Below, one piece after another: positions 10,096 to 22,072 of a stretch of 64,000 bases of DNA (the first letter of the stretch is position 1; each line of letters opens with the position of its first letter). Location: positions 891,001-955,000 of the forward strand of contig CAMRHE010000029.1 of assembly GCA_947044405.1 (NCBI GenBank), read 5' to 3'. The notes beneath the pieces are model-generated. The model was not told where the DNA came from. It saw only the letters and a program-made list of their open reading frames with translations, and ran no database searches. Source of the stretch: Leptodactylus fallax (taxonomy: Eukaryota; Chordata; Amphibia; Anura; Leptodactylidae). A program made the translations under genes and the position numbers.

Positions 10096-11980
10096 CTATA
10101 CTCCACCCCCCTTTTTCTATATCTCCCACTCTCAAGATGGTTTATCAAACCAAATTATAATAATTCATTGGCACCCCAGCTACTGACATATGTTCACCAA
10201 AGCATACATAAACACAAACAAACCATGTCTTGCTCTAAGAATAGTTTTTGATGTATAAAATAAAGCCAGGGGAACACTACCGAATGTAGTGTGCTCAATG
10301 TATGTATAGTATAATCAGTTCTAATTCCAATCATCTGTCATATGAAGAAAATGGTTGTCATTAAATCCTAATACAATACAAGAAGGGGCAAATGGAAATC
10401 TTGATTAAGTGAATTATTTTGAGCATCTAGCTTTATCCATTGACCACCCACTGTTTTAATCAGGGGTGGGCCATACCTCTGCTCTTCAGTAGTAGATGTT
10501 ACTGATAAAGCACAACCCATGCAGTTCCATATCAGAAGTTAATGCTGACAGTAAGCAGAGCTATAGTTGGTGCCTGCTGTATTTATTAGCATAGTGCTCT
10601 TGAAGGAAAGTGCTGTGATATTATAGGGGGTTCTGCATTAAAGGGGCATTCCTATGTGAGCCATTTATGTCATATCCACAAGTTATATTAGATATGGGTC
10701 CTCTTGCACCAGTATCTTTCATGAGAATGGAGGTCCCCTGAACTCATTCCTGGTTCTCTCTTCATTCACTTGTATGGGAGTTCTGAGAATGAAGGGAGCA
10801 GGGAGGCTTGGTTATTCTTGGAAGTTCTTAAAAAGTAAATGGAGAGATCCACTCAGGCATGGCCACCTCTTCACTTAATGCAGTCTTAAGACGGTGTCTC
10901 TTGATGGGAACACACTTAAGAAACTTCATGATCTATCCAAAGTAAGAGAGACTACAGACTACTTTTTAAAGGACCTGGTAGGTCTGTACATTACATAGAG
11001 AGAATATTGGGTCAAAGAAAGGTATAGTCAAAGTGGGCAACCACTGTAAGCAATCCCTATATACTGTCAGACTACAGCTGACATTTTGTTATGTTAGTTA
11101 AGAAAATTTAACATTAATATTTTACAGAAGTGACAAGAAAAGTATATCAACAAGGCTCTCTATGATAAATTACTAAACAGATTACAACATTCCTAATGAA
11201 AAGATAATGCACTAGGAAAGAACAGGATGAGAGAATAACTTACTATGGTCACCATGTAGAAGTCTTATAAATTGAAGAAGGTAAGGGCTATGTCTACCAT
11301 CACAGATTTTTATTTCAAATCTGGAAAAATAGAAATTGCAACAACTCTATAATGTGTGTAAGAGAATAAAAAATATTTCATTGTAAATCCACTCCAAATA
11401 GGAACTGACATGTATAAATATTCTCTCTGTACAATGCTAAGGAATATGCTGGTGCTATATCAATAACAGTTACTAAATAAATCCTGTGCAAGTTGACAGT
11501 GTTCAACGTTCTGAAGTCATTGGTTCAATTCCAGCCAAGCCATTGTCTGCAATAAAGGAACATGCCAGATTTTTTATTAAGTAAATATTCCCCCAATATA
11601 TATAGTTTAGCTAGTATTACCTTATTTAGTTATTAATTTCTATCTGAATATTCATGTGATCCTTCTCTTTACAGGTCATGCAATCTAATGGTGACTCCCC
11701 ATGTGAAAGACATGATTTTCTGTGCTCTCTGTGTGTCTCCATCTTAGACATCAGAGCTTTGTGGATGATCAAACTGCCTGAACTATTCCACACAAGTTCT
11801 TCACATGGTGAACACAAACTCCTATCACAGTGACTGATAATGATTAGACAGGCGCCTGTCAGCCTCCCTAATGGTATAGTCTTATGGTCTGTGCATCTAA
11901 ACAACTTATCTTAGCTCTTCTGAAAGTCCAAACATATACTAGCAAATTACTTTCTATGAAAATGAACTTTCTTGGAATTG
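10096..11980. other. Mostly anonymous DNA with two worn repeat fragments
   Basis: At 10638 the words TTAAAGGGGCATTCC open what looks like one half of a T2-type MITE, fading by about 10880. Around 11508-11545 a B-box-like GGTTCAATTCC followed by CCAGCCAAG resembles a degraded tRNA-derived SINE. Nothing else is recognisable. The 92-codon frame at 11626-11904 (minus) has no family signature that I know. Confidence 0.35.
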
Positions 11981-12104
11981 AATAAAGATATATGTATATA
12001 GGTATAAAGGTATATGTATATAGGACTAAAGGTATATGTATATAGGTATAAAGGACATGTATATCGGAATAAAGGTATATGTATATAGATATAACGGTAT
12101 ATAC
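11981..12104. repeat. Tandem repeat, about 22-24 bp unit
   Basis: About five to six units like GGTATAAAGGTATATGTATA lie head to tail, AT-rich and imperfect. They produce a tyrosine-rich chance frame on the minus strand. Confidence 0.75.
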
Positions 12105-12504
12105 ATCTGGAACTGTTTAATTGCGCCAGTGCATCAAAAATAAAAAATGAAGCAAATTCACAAAAAGTCTTAATGAAAAATATTCCACAGTTTTCTGTAT
12201 ACAACTACTATGCAGACCTATGTGACTCAATGGTTATAGACTAAAAAAATTGACATTGGACCACATTTACTAAAAAAAAAGTGCAAACATAAAATGTGCC
12301 AAATGTATGACAGTGGCTGTTGCTAAATGATAAATCTGATACATCTTTAGACTTTCTAGTATAAGTTTATACCACTTATTAGCAGAACTTACGGTACTTT
12401 AAGACAGACTTTTACACTAGAATTGTGGCACTATTGAAATGAACATTGCTGCTTCTTAAGCCACGACCTCTTCTTTAGGTTCACAAAAAAAGTCTAAATC
12501 TAGA
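12105..12504. other. Unannotated spacer
   Basis: AT-rich sequence without recognisable features before the Tc1 MITE. Confidence 0.35.
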
Positions 12505-12870
12505 TACAGGTGCATCTCCATAAATTAGAATATCTTTGAAACATTTATTTATTTCAGTAATTAAATTAAAAAAGTGACCTCCTATATTTTCTAGATTCTT
12601 TACACACAGAGTGTTCTATTTCAAGTGTTTTATTTCTGTAAATGTTGACTATGGATTACAGATAATGAAAACCAAAATCTAAGAAAATTTGAATATTGTT
12701 AAAAAGGTCAGTGTGTCACCTGCCAAGGTTTCCTAAGCCTTTAAATGGTCCCTCAGTCTGGTTCAGTAGGAGACACAATCATGGAAGACGCTGATTATGA
12801 ATTGTATGACTGAATTACTGAAATGAATGAATGTTTCAAAGATATTCTAATGTATTGAGATGCACCTGTA
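12505..12870. mobile_element. Tc1/mariner-type MITE
   Basis: TA at 12505-12506 and 12869-12870 flank a 362-bp element with inverted ends CAGGTGCATCTCCATA and its mirror TGAGATGCACCTG. The TIRs are about 55 bp and include AGAATATCTTTGAAACATT. The ends match a Tc1-like family common in fish and frogs (CAGGTGCATCTCAATAAATT). The interior keeps no transposase, so this is an internal-deletion derivative. Confidence 0.8.
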
Positions 12871-12880
12871 TAAATGTGCC

Positions 12881-14520
12881 TACAGTCATATGAAAAAGTT
12901 TGGGCACCCCTATTAATCTTAATCATTTTTAGTTCTAAATATTTGGGTGTTTGCAACAGCCATTTCAATTTGATATATCTAATAACTGATGGACACAGTA
13001 ATATTTCAGGATTGAAATGAGGTTTATTGTACTAACAGAAAATGTGCAATATGCATTAAACCAAAATTTGACCGGTGCAAAAGTATGGGCACCTCAACAG
13101 AAAAGTGACATTAATATTTAGTAGATCCTCCTTTTGCAAAAATAACAGCCTCTAGTCGCTTCCTGTAGCTTTTAATCAGTTCCTGGATCCTGGATGAAGG
13201 TATTTTTGACCATTCCTCTTTACAAAACAATTCCAGTTCAGTTAAGTTTGATGGTCGCCGAGCATGGACAGCCCGCTTCAAATTATCCCACAGATGTTCA
13301 ATGATATTCAGGTCTGGGGACTGGGATGGCCATTCCAGAACATTGTAATTGTTCCTCTGCATGAATGCCTGAGTAGATTTGGATCATTATCTTGCTGAAA
13401 TATCCATCCCCGGCGTAACTTCAAATTCGTCACTGATTCTTGTACATTATTCTCAAGAATCTGCTGATACTGAGTTGAATCCATGCGACCCTCAACTTTA
13501 ACAAGATTCCCGGTGCCGGCATTGGCCACACAGCCCCAAAGCATGATGGAACCTCCACCAAATGTTACAGTGGGTAGCAAGTGTTTTTCTTGGAATGCTG
13601 TGTTTTTTTGACGCCATGCATAACGCCTTTTTGTATGACCAAACAACTCAATCTTTGTTTCATCAGTCCACAGTACATTCTTCCAAAATGAAGCTGGCTT
13701 GTCCAAATGTGCTTTTGCATACCTCAGGCAACTCTGTTTGTGGCATGCTTTCAGAAACGGCTTCTTTCGCATCACTCTCCCATACAGCTTCTCCTTGTGC
13801 AAAGTGTGCTGTATTGTTGACCGATGCACAGTGACACCATCTGGAGCAAGATGATGCTGCAGCTCTTTGGAGGTGGTCTGTGGATTGTCCTTGACTGTTC
13901 TCACCATTCTTCTTCTCTGCCTTTCTGATATTTTTCTTGGCCTGCCACTTCTGGGCTTAACAAGAACTGTCCCTGTGGTCTTCCATTTCCTTACTATGTT
14001 CCTCACAGTGGAAACTGACAGGTTAAATCTCTGAGACAACTTTTTGTATCCTTCCCCTGAACAACTATGTTGAACAATCTTTGTTTTCAGATCATTTGAG
14101 AGTTGTTTTGAGGAGCCCATGATGCCACTCTTCAGAGGAGATTCAAATAGGAGAACAACTTGCAATTGACCACCTTAAATACCTTTTCTCATGATTGGAT
14201 ACACCTGGCTATGAAGTTCAAAGCTCAGTGAGGTTACAAAACCAATTTTGTGCTTCAGTAAGTCAGTAAAAAGTAGTTAGGAGTATTCAAATCAATAAAA
14301 TGATAAGGGTACCCAAATTTTTGCACCGGTCAAATTTTGGTTTAATGCATATTGCACATTTTCTGTTAGTACAATAAACCTCATTTCAATCCTGAAATAT
14401 TACTGTGTCCATCAGTTATTAGAGCTATCAAATTGAAATGGCTGTTGCAAACACCCAAATATTTAGAACTAAAAATGATTAAGATTAATAGGGGTGCCCA
14501 AACTTTTTCATATGACTGTA
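12881..14520 (-). mobile_element. Tc1/mariner transposon (family TcA), broken transposase
   Basis: Ends read TACAGTCATATGAAAAAG at 12881 and the mirror CTTTTTCATATGACTGTA at 14520, with TA at each border. The TIRs are long, about 215 bp (12881-13095 and 14305-14520), and include GTTTGGGCACCCCTATTAA. One transposase gene lies between on the minus strand. A second copy of the same family begins at 63336 on the opposite strand. In this copy only 10 bp separate it from the previous Tc1 MITE. Confidence 0.9.
13111..14120 (-). pseudogene. Tc1-like transposase, frameshifted near the second catalytic Asp
   Basis: The Tc1 transposase cuts the element out and inserts it at TA using a DDE metal site. 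I place the start at 14120 (MGSSKQLSND). A paired-like double helix-turn-helix covers about residues 1-110, with the GRPR linker motif visible. The first catalytic Asp is in LWTDETK and the second in QQDNDP; the Glu lies in SPDLNIIEHLW. Just after QQDNDP (near 13385) the frame breaks, and the C-terminal part continues in another frame to 13111, ending GGSTKY. From the Asp codon to the Glu codon there are 92 nt, where a DD34E spacing needs 105. A single 13-nt deletion would therefore explain both the frameshift and the shortening. The copy cannot be active. Confidence 0.88.
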
Positions 14521-16116
14521 TGTCAAGACTTCAGGCACATTGCCTGTCCCCTTTAAGACTGCAGTTTTTACAAACACAAGTGTCAACAAGAATCTCTGTG
14601 GATATACTGTAACTCCATTATATTCTTGGTCATGGGTTCACAAGTAGTCGTTCTTATATATCTTTCCCCAACGCACTCACCTCTGCAAAGCAGGTCTACT
14701 TCACCACACTAATATCTGCCCTATCCCGCAACCCCAAACAGCTATTCACTACCTTCAACTCCCTTCTCCGTCCTTCTGTGCTCCCTCCGACATCACTTAT
14801 CACAGCTGATGACTTTGCCTCTTATTTCAAAATCAAAATTGACACCATCAGAGACAGTCTTACCCTACACCCCTGACAACCACTCTATCCAACTGCTCGG
14901 TGCTCTTCATCTTTAACCTGTTTCTCCACTGTCACTGATGAAAAGCTCTCCATCCTAATCTCTAAATCCCACCTCACCTCCTGTGCACTCGACCCAATCC
15001 ACTCACATCTCATCCCAAAACTCTCTGAAGACATTACTCCTGCCCTAACCCATCTCTTCAACCTATCCCTAACCAATGGATCCTTCCCTTCTACCCTCAA
15101 ACATGCTACCGTCACACCTATACTTAAGAAACCCTCCCTGGACCCATCCTCTCCAGCCAACTATGGCCCCATCTCACTGCTCCCAAATGCCTCAAAATTG
15201 CTGGAACAACACGTCCACTCCAAACTGTCCTCCTATCTCTTGTCCAATATGCTCTTTGACAGACTACAGTCAGGCTTCAGACCCCATCACTCCACAGAAA
15301 CTGCCCTAACCAAGGTCACTAACGACCTTCTAACTGCCAAAGCCAAACGTCACTATTCTGTCTTCCTCGACCTCTCCTCTGCCTTTGACACAGTCGACCA
15401 TTCCCACCTGTTAGAAACGCTTTCATCCCTTGGCATCTCAGACCTGGCCCTTTCCTGGATCTCCTCCTACCTCACCAACCACACATTCAGCGTCTCCCAC
15501 TCACACACCACCTCCCTGCCACGCCTTCTTTCTGTAGGTGTCCCCCAAGGCTCTGTCCTAGGACCCCTCCTGTTCTCAATCTACACCCTAGGCCTTGGCC
15601 AACTCATAGAATCACATGGTTTCCATTACCATTGCTTTGCTGACGATACCCAAATATATCTCTCTGGACCAGACATTACCTCTCTGTTGTTCAGAGTCCC
15701 AGAATGTCTAGCAGCCGTAGCCTCCTTTCTCTCCTCCCGCTTTCTCAAACTCAACATGGAGAAAACGGAGTTCATAATCTTCACCCGTCCACGCACGACC
15801 CCCCTACCTGACCCATCTATCAAAATTAATGTAACCACTCTCACCCCAGTCCCACAAGCCCGCTGCCTTGGGATAACCTTAGACTCTGACCTATCCTTCA
15901 AGCCGCATATTCAAACCCTCAACACCTCCTGCCGCCTCCAACTCAAGAACATCCATCGAATCTGCTCCTTCCTCACCCCTGAAACTACAAAGATGCTAGT
16001 CCACGCCCTCATAATCTCCCTTCTAGACTACTATAACACCCTTCTCCATAGCCTCCCAGCTAACACTCTCGCCCCCTTCCAGTCCACCTTAAACTGTGCT
16101 GCTCGCCTAATACACC

Positions 16117-16750
16117 TGTGAAAGATCCTCAGTGCGCCAACACCGCTTTGGCTCACACCTGAGACTTCTTTCGTAAAAAACCACACTCACCGTCAGTGAG
16201 TGCTGGGTTCACAAGATAAATACAAGAAAAGCTTTCTAAATTTTGTATATTTATTAACCCCTAGATGGGTCGGTATTATCATCACAGTATATTCCAGTAG
16301 TCTCTTAGTATTCTCATCATAGTATTCTCCTGTAGTCTGTCTCACTGACCTCTTACCTCATCTTTTATACCCTTGATTACACCACCCAGAATGAGGTCAC
16401 CGGCGACGGCAAGTCTGGCTGACTAACGCACTCAAGTCCAGATTCTTTGTAAGGAGATAGGATTAAGTGGAATGATACAATGCCTTCTATATGTTATCAA
16501 CCATGTCTGATCAACAGCCCAGGCTGAACAATACATGGGTATTTGATCACCCAGGGCTATGTAGGAATTCAATGGAGCCATTCTGGGATAGATACAAAGC
16601 CCTATTGTGACATGGTTGCCACTACTGATAACATACACCTAGGATTAGAGCTGCGCACATTATGAGTGAATGGAAGTAAGAGGGAGATACGATACCCAGA
16701 GATCAAAATACATCTTTGAGTTATAGCCATATTTAAGTGGAATCATCACA
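16117..16750 (-). mobile_element. Solo LTR of an LTR retroelement, with 5-bp target duplication
   Basis: The segment begins TGTGAAAGATCC and ends TCATCACA, so it has TG...CA ends with a short inverted TGTGA/TCACA. ACACC is present on both sides (16112-16116 and 16751-16755), and removing the insert restores the L2 coding sequence. The orientation is minus: a TATAAAA box (16363-16369) is followed about 110 nt downstream by AATAAA (16250-16255), as in a U3-R-U5 LTR. A solo LTR forms when the two LTRs of an inserted element recombine. The family is different from the LTR at 40045. Confidence 0.85.
16250..16369 (-). promoter_or_regulatory. LTR promoter (TATA) and polyadenylation signal
   Basis: On the minus strand GGTATAAAAGATG (TATA box at 16363-16369) lies about 110 nt before TTAATAAATATAC (AATAAA at 16250-16255). 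Transcription would start about 30 nt after the TATA box and define the R region. Function is inferred from the motif pair. Confidence 0.6.
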
Positions 16751-17331
16751 ACACCTCTCCCCCCGTTCTTCATCGGCCGCTCCCCTCTGTCAATCCCTTC
16801 ACTGGCTACACGTTGCCCAGAGAATAGAGTTTAAATTACTAATGCTGACATACAAAGCCATCCACAACCTGTCCTCTCCATATATCTCCGACCTAATCTC
16901 CCGCTACCTGCCTGCACGTAACCTCCGATCCTCCAAAGACCTCCTACTCCACTCTGCTCTTATCCGTTCTTCAGACAAACGTCTCCAAGACTTCTCCCAT
17001 GCATCTCCCATACTCTGGAACTCATTACCAAGACACATAAGACTGACTCCCACAATCACAAGCTTCAAGAAAGCCCTGAAGACTCACCTATTTAGGAAGG
17101 CCTACAACCTCCAATAACACTACTGTCACCACACCACCACCTGAAAAGCCTCTACTCCCCACCTTCTATGTCCCTCTTCCCTCATAGATTGTAAGCCCTT
17201 GCGGGCAGGGCCCTCTATCCCACTGTGCCAGTTGGTCACTGTTAGTATTATCTGTTTTGTATATCTTGTGTACCGTATGTAAATCCTCAAATGTAAAGCA
17301 CCATGGAATTAATAGTGCTATATAAATAACC

Positions 17332-17358
17332 AATAATAATAATAATAATAATAATAAT
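17332..17358. repeat. (AAT)n microsatellite, L2 tail
   Basis: About nine AAT units at the very end of the L2 LINE, continuous with its 3' UTR. Confidence 0.85.
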
Positions 17359-18409
17359 CCCAGTCTAGCACCCTCACAGTCTTAGACTGAACCATGTCCT
17401 GTCCGTGTCGTATTCACTAAGACTTCTAATGCCACTGTACACCAGAGGTTTACATTAAGGTTCCACATTAAAGTTCTTCTTCACTTCCTTAAAAGTAACA
17501 GATAAAAGCCATGCTAATGATTCTCAGCCAGGAATATTGCCAATGAAAGAAAGAAGCAAGCTCCAAACCGCAAAATGTACAATTTTCAACTGTGAAACCC
17601 TAACCCAATGTTAAAAAAAGCAGCAGGAAGAGAATCTTTTTATAATGGGCCTTGCTGGAAACTATGCAAGTTCTTGCCAAAATTTCTGCCTCTAAACAGC
17701 ATTAGCAAACTTAGTCTTTAACTACTTAGCTGCCAAACACAGAAGATAAGATGAGATATAGGGAAAGATCTTGAGGGAAAACCTTGCGCCATACACATAG
17801 ATCATTTCTAAAACACACGGGATGTTTTTTTGAGCAATATATATGATATATTTTGTGCTATAAGCACTGATAAAGGAAGCTCACACTTCTGCAACAAGAC
17901 ATTGCAGAGAATGCAGAGACATTCCTTCCCTCCAACAATTCATCTTACTAAACATTGGAATTTTTAGTTATAGGGGATGTTGATATAAAATGCCCATCAT
18001 CTCACAATCTCTTAAAATGCCAGTGGGCCTAAAATAGAAGATGATACACCCTGATATCATAATGTTCAGAAATCTGTGTGTGAGAGTTCAAGCACAGGAC
18101 TGCCTCCAAGAGACTTATCACAAGAGACTTAAACATTTCATGAAGAGCTCATTCCTCAAGGACACTGGGAAGTACTGCCAATAATAGACAACATGATGGC
18201 ATTGTATGGTGATATAATGGAAACCATGACTGTATGATGACTCAGTTATATGATAACAGTTTTTCAGTGGTTCTCATACCCAGTGCTTTCACAACAAATA
18301 CACACACGTAATGTGAAGCTCCGGGACTCTAATACAAAATCTGTAACATGTCCCATTTATAATATGGTGTGTTTTTATGTGGCAGAGGGGCATGGGTGTA
18401 CTGTGCTAC
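17359..18409. other. Anonymous DNA with one degenerate ribozyme-core-like motif
   Basis: No genes or defined elements are seen. At 17867-17895 the sequence CTGATAAAGGAAGC then CTTCTGCAAC looks like a mutated copy of the motif at 30091. Confidence 0.3.
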
Positions 18410-18955
18410 CTCTGCACCCTTTTAACCCTTATGTGACGCAGAAACAAAAATTTTTAATTTTTGTGTTTTCATGCATTCCAAAGCCTAATTTTTCTGTTTA
18501 CGTAGTCATATGAGGGACGTTGTACTTCAAAATGCTGCCATTTATTATTCTGTATAATGTACTGGGAAGTGGGAAAAAAAATTCAGAATGAGGTGAAATT
18601 GAAAAAAAAAATTGCAGTACCGCCATTTTCTTAAGGGTTTTGTTTATTTGTGCAGTAAAAATACTGTTAGCTTTATTCTCTGGGTCGGTACTATCACGGT
18701 GATACCAAATTTATATATTTTTATTCATGTTTTAATAACTTTACAAAAATTCAAAGTTTTGAAGAAAATAAATTTTTGGAATCACCAAATTCTGACACTT
18801 GTAACTGTATTTATATTTTATTGTACAGAGCTGTGTAAGGTGTCTTTTTTGTGGGCCAATACAAAGTTTTTATTGATACCATGTTGGGGAATGTATGCTG
18901 TTTTGATCACTTTTTATTCCATTTTTTAGGGAGGCAAATCGGCAAAAAATGCCAA
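18410..18955 (+). repeat. Unclassified interspersed repeat common in frog DNA
   Basis: This AT-rich segment contains TGCAGTACCGCCATTTTCTT, GGGTCGGTACTATCACGG and TCACTTTTTATTCCATTTTT, words I recognise from a very common anuran repeat. It has no recognised coding function. Open frames on the plus strand here (18612-19051) come from the T-rich composition. Ends cannot be fixed by eye. Confidence 0.5.
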
Positions 18956-19014
18956 TTCAGTCATTTTCATTTTTTTTTTTACGGAGTTTACTTAGGGATG
19001 TCTAATGTGTATAT

Positions 19015-19172
19015 CAGGGGTAGGCAACCTTCAGCACTCCAGCTGTTGTAACGCTACAACTACCAGCATGCATACTTGCTGTACTGTTCTTTGAACTCCC
19101 ATGGAAGTGAATGGAGCATGCTGGGAGTTGTAGTTTCACAGCAGCTGGAGTGCTGAAGGTTGCTGACCCCTG
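19015..19172. mobile_element. hAT-type MITE with perfect 8-bp target duplication
   Basis: A 158-bp element with ends CAGGGGTAGGCAACCTTCAG and GAAGGTTGCTGACCCCTG is flanked on both sides by GTGTATAT (19007-19014 and 19173-19180). The body is nearly palindromic: GCACTCCAGCTG and GTAGCGTTACAAC pair with the right half, which reads CAGCTGGAGTGC. CAGGG...CCCTG ends and an 8-bp duplication are hallmarks of the hAT superfamily. A remnant of the same right end occurs near 49508-49524. Confidence 0.9.
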
Positions 19173-19180
19173 GTGTATAT

Positions 19181-19985
19181 GTTTATTTATTCATATGTAA
19201 TCTAGGGAAAGTGGGGTGATTTAAACTTTTAGTTTTTTTACATTTTTTTAAAAACTTTTATAATTTTTCTCTAATTAGATATATTACAAGATTTATTATA
19301 TTCACTTGTATTATTCATTCATGGAAAAAAAATTAAAACCATGGATACACTTTAATATGTACAGCTACTTTTATGGCTGGTGTATGGAATAGCACTTAAA
19401 AGATTAAATAGGCACAACTAAATCCACTTATTTAGCTTTGATATGGAATTTTATGTTTTTCATAGTAAAAAAAGAATCTGTTCTGGTTATGTCGATCTGT
19501 ATATACATATCTGTAATCTGCATATGCTAGACAGATACCAATATAATCCTTTTATTTTAGTATGATATATTTGCTTACTAGTTTTATGTGATAAGAACAA
19601 GGTTTCTGTTAACAATTCTAGTGCACAAGTAAAAGTTATAATAAAAGTAGTCAATAATAAGCCCCTAAATGTCAGTAAATGGATGTAAAGTTACAAAATT
19701 ATATGTTTTTAGCTTTATATATATATTCTTTAAAGTAAGTAAACCAACCATATTTCATCCCAGTTGGTGAGCTACCGTTCATGTATAAGAACAATTGTTC
19801 CCATACTATTACAATTTTATTTACATATGAGATACATCAATAGGTGCGGCAACAAGTAAATGAGGATCCTGGACCAAAAACTAGATTAGTGAGGCAGCCC
19901 CTTCCTTCTAGCAGTTAGCCATAGCAAAGCTAACACACCCCCACAGATAAGATTTTCTGCTGTTTTATACTTATAAGGACATATT
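19181..19985. other. AT-rich spacer, nothing recognised
   Basis: No motif, repeat end or coding signal seen; T-rich and A-rich runs only. Confidence 0.35.
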
Positions 19986-20326
19986 TAAGGCTGGGGCCCC
20001 ATGTGGCGTAAACTTGAAAAAAAAAACACGGTGTTTTATAGTCACTTCAAAGTGGATGGGATTCTAGCAAATCCCATCTACACATTGTGAAAAAATACGT
20101 GCAGTGGACACGCTGTGATTTCCAAAATTGTCACGGTTTTGGAAATCGCAGCATGTCAATTATACCTACGGAAATGGCAGCGGTTTACCTATAGGTAAAA
20201 TTGAAGCAGGAAACCTTTGTGGACTTTCTGTGAATAGTGCTACGGGAAATACCATGATGCGTTGCCGCCGTGGTTTTTTTCACAGCACTTTTTTGCTGCG
20301 GCCCGCTACGTGGGACCTTAGCCTTA
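19986..20326 (-). repeat. Foldback repeat family F1, copy B
   Basis: It opens TAAGGCTGGGGCCCCATGTGG and closes GCTACGTGGGACCTTAGCC, the reverse orientation of copy A at 8599. The interior shares GGAAATCGCAGCATGTCAAT and CTTTCTGTGAA-type words with other copies. Confidence 0.7.
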
Positions 20327-20757
20327 ATGGGAATCCTTTCTTTCAATGCCTCCCAAGGCACATTGACATGCCACCTTAGATTGATTCTGACAAATCATAG
20401 AGACATGATAGAAGTTGTGATATGTGGGGGTCTAGGTATTGAGACCTCAACAATCACTAGAATAAAGGGACTATGAGAGAACTGAGTACAGGTAATATAC
20501 TGTCTATTGCACAAGGAAAGCTAAAGAGATTCGGTATGCTATATGTCAGTGATGGAGAACCTTTTAGAGACCGAGTGCCCAAACTGCAACCCAAAACCCA
20601 CTAAATTATCACAAAGTGCCAGCACGGCAATTTAACCTTAAATTAACCAGGATTTGTTTTATAGTGACTGTGCGATGTTATTACAGCCTGTAATAATATC
20701 CCATGTCTGCTATAAAATAGATACTGTGTGATATAAATAGTGAAGGTCTCCCACACA

Positions 20758-21010
20758 GTACAATGTGGCCCACAGACAGTATTATATGCTACAGGGTATC
20801 CCCCACTCAGTATTATATGCTCCAGAGTGGCCCCCATACAGTACTATATGCCCACAGTGACTCCCGCACAGTATTATACTCTCCACATTGGCCCCCACAC
20901 AGTATTATATGCTCCACTGTTGGCCCCCCACACTGTATTATATGCTCCACTTTGGTACCCCCCCCCCCCCACAGTATTATATGCTCCACAGTGGGCTCCC
21001 ACACAGTAGT
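20758..21010. repeat. Minisatellite, about 30-bp unit
   Basis: About eight units like CCCCCACACAGTATTATATG then CTCCACAGTGG, with a C-run near 20958. Frames on both strands show the repeat as QYYML- or EHII-type strings. It lies within the hAT element at 20547. Confidence 0.85.
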
Positions 21011-21704
21011 TTATGCTGCTTACCCAGTATGGCTGCAGTCCTCCTTCTTCTTCTGATCACAGGCACTGATGACTTGCGTCGGGGCAGAGGTTACACTCTG
21101 CAGTCAGTGTAAGCCAGAGTCGTTTTAACACATTGGTGGGCTCAGTGCAGAGGTTTCATAAGTCCCCCCACCTCCATCACCACCTGCTATTATACCCATC
21201 TGAAAGCTGACAAAAACTGGGATTTTATATGGTGACATTCAATGGGTGACAATGTGTTATGTGACTGATGGAACTTTTCCTCATGTCAGAAATGTTTTAT
21301 ATGTTCATCTCTAGTAACAATCGCTATTATTTTAGCGGGTAATGGATATCGCTACAGAGGCGGTCGGAGTATTTTACTCTATAAAGGTATGGACAGGACA
21401 GGGACAGGGTCAAATGTAAACTTTATTGATGACTTTGTGTATATGTTGTGTAAGTGTTTGGTGCAACTCTTTTGGCGCTGCAACCTAAACGATGGTAAAC
21501 GTCTAGGTCACAGCGCCAATAACTTCCTGGTTATGTTATGTTCAGAGGGGTATTACATAAAATACCCCTGTGATTAGGCTTTGCACGCTGCAGCAAATTT
21601 AGCTCCACCCACTTCTATGCTGACTCCGCCCATTCTCATCCATTTTATAATGTTCCCCTCGAATTGCCCCACAGTATGAAGTCTCCTCTCCTGGTACCCC
21701 AGTT

Positions 21705-22072
21705 TAAACTGGGGGAAACTACAGGGGGACATTAAACTGGGGTAGCTGGAGGGGGCCATTAACCTGGGGCAACTAGAGGGGGACATTAAACTGGGGTAGC
21801 TGGAGGGGGACATTAAACCGTGGGGTTACTTGGATGGGGACATTAAACTGGGGGCAACTAGAGACAGACATGTCCCCCTCCAGCTACCCCCACGGTTTAA
21901 TGTCCTCCTCCATTTGCCCCCCAGTTTAATGCCCCCTTACAACTTGCCCCCAGTTTAATGTCCCTCTCCAGCTGCCCCCAGTTTAATGTCACCCTCCATC
22001 TCCCCCCAGTTTAATGCCCCCCTTCACCTGCACCCAGTTTGATGCCCTTCTCCATCTGCCACCAGTTTAACA
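21705..22072. repeat. Head-to-head (inverted) minisatellite pair
   Basis: From 21705 to about 21865 a unit like GGGGGACATTAAACTGGGG with CAACTAGA repeats about five times. From about 21870 to 22072 the same unit continues in reverse complement (CCCCAGTTTAATGTCCC with CTCCAGCTG) about six times. The two arrays could fold into one long imperfect hairpin. It lies within the hAT element at 20547. Confidence 0.8.

Larger units (their letters stand above)
14660..17117 (+). pseudogene. L2 reverse transcriptase, one stop, interrupted by an LTR
   Basis: One frame runs from about 14660 to 16116 and resumes after the LTR to 17117. It holds NSLLRPS and ADDFASYF, then TGA at 14874-14876, then [12 protein letters not shown] and [14 protein letters not shown] motifs follow: [40 protein letters not shown] and the catalytic FADDTQIYL. 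After the LTR the C-terminal block reads CQSLHWLHVAQRIEFKLL and ends with FRKAYNLQ, typical of L2. The usual Gly/Tyr-rich palm features are intact. The LTR plus duplicated target adds 639 bp, a multiple of three, so the frame is preserved across it by chance. Confidence 0.88.
14650..17358 (+). mobile_element. L2-clade LINE, 5' truncated, split by a solo LTR
   Basis: The plus strand carries the RT and 3' end of an L2-type LINE. It ends in the 3' motif TGCTATATAAATAACCAATAAT and an AAT repeat. The same 3' end recurs on the minus strand at 30670-30842, so the family is multicopy here. The 5' end is truncated near 14650; there is no endonuclease. A 634-bp solo LTR (16117-16750) interrupts it and is therefore younger. 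Confidence 0.88.

Noticed and set aside
18612..19051. A 105-codon hydrophobic open frame resembling a small membrane protein
   Set aside because: The T-rich common frog repeat produces Phe/Leu/Ile-rich translations by chance; no start context or conservation can be claimed.
20740..21056. Several open frames with repeated Tyr/Cys patterns
   Set aside because: They are readings of the 30-bp minisatellite in different frames and show no conserved protein.
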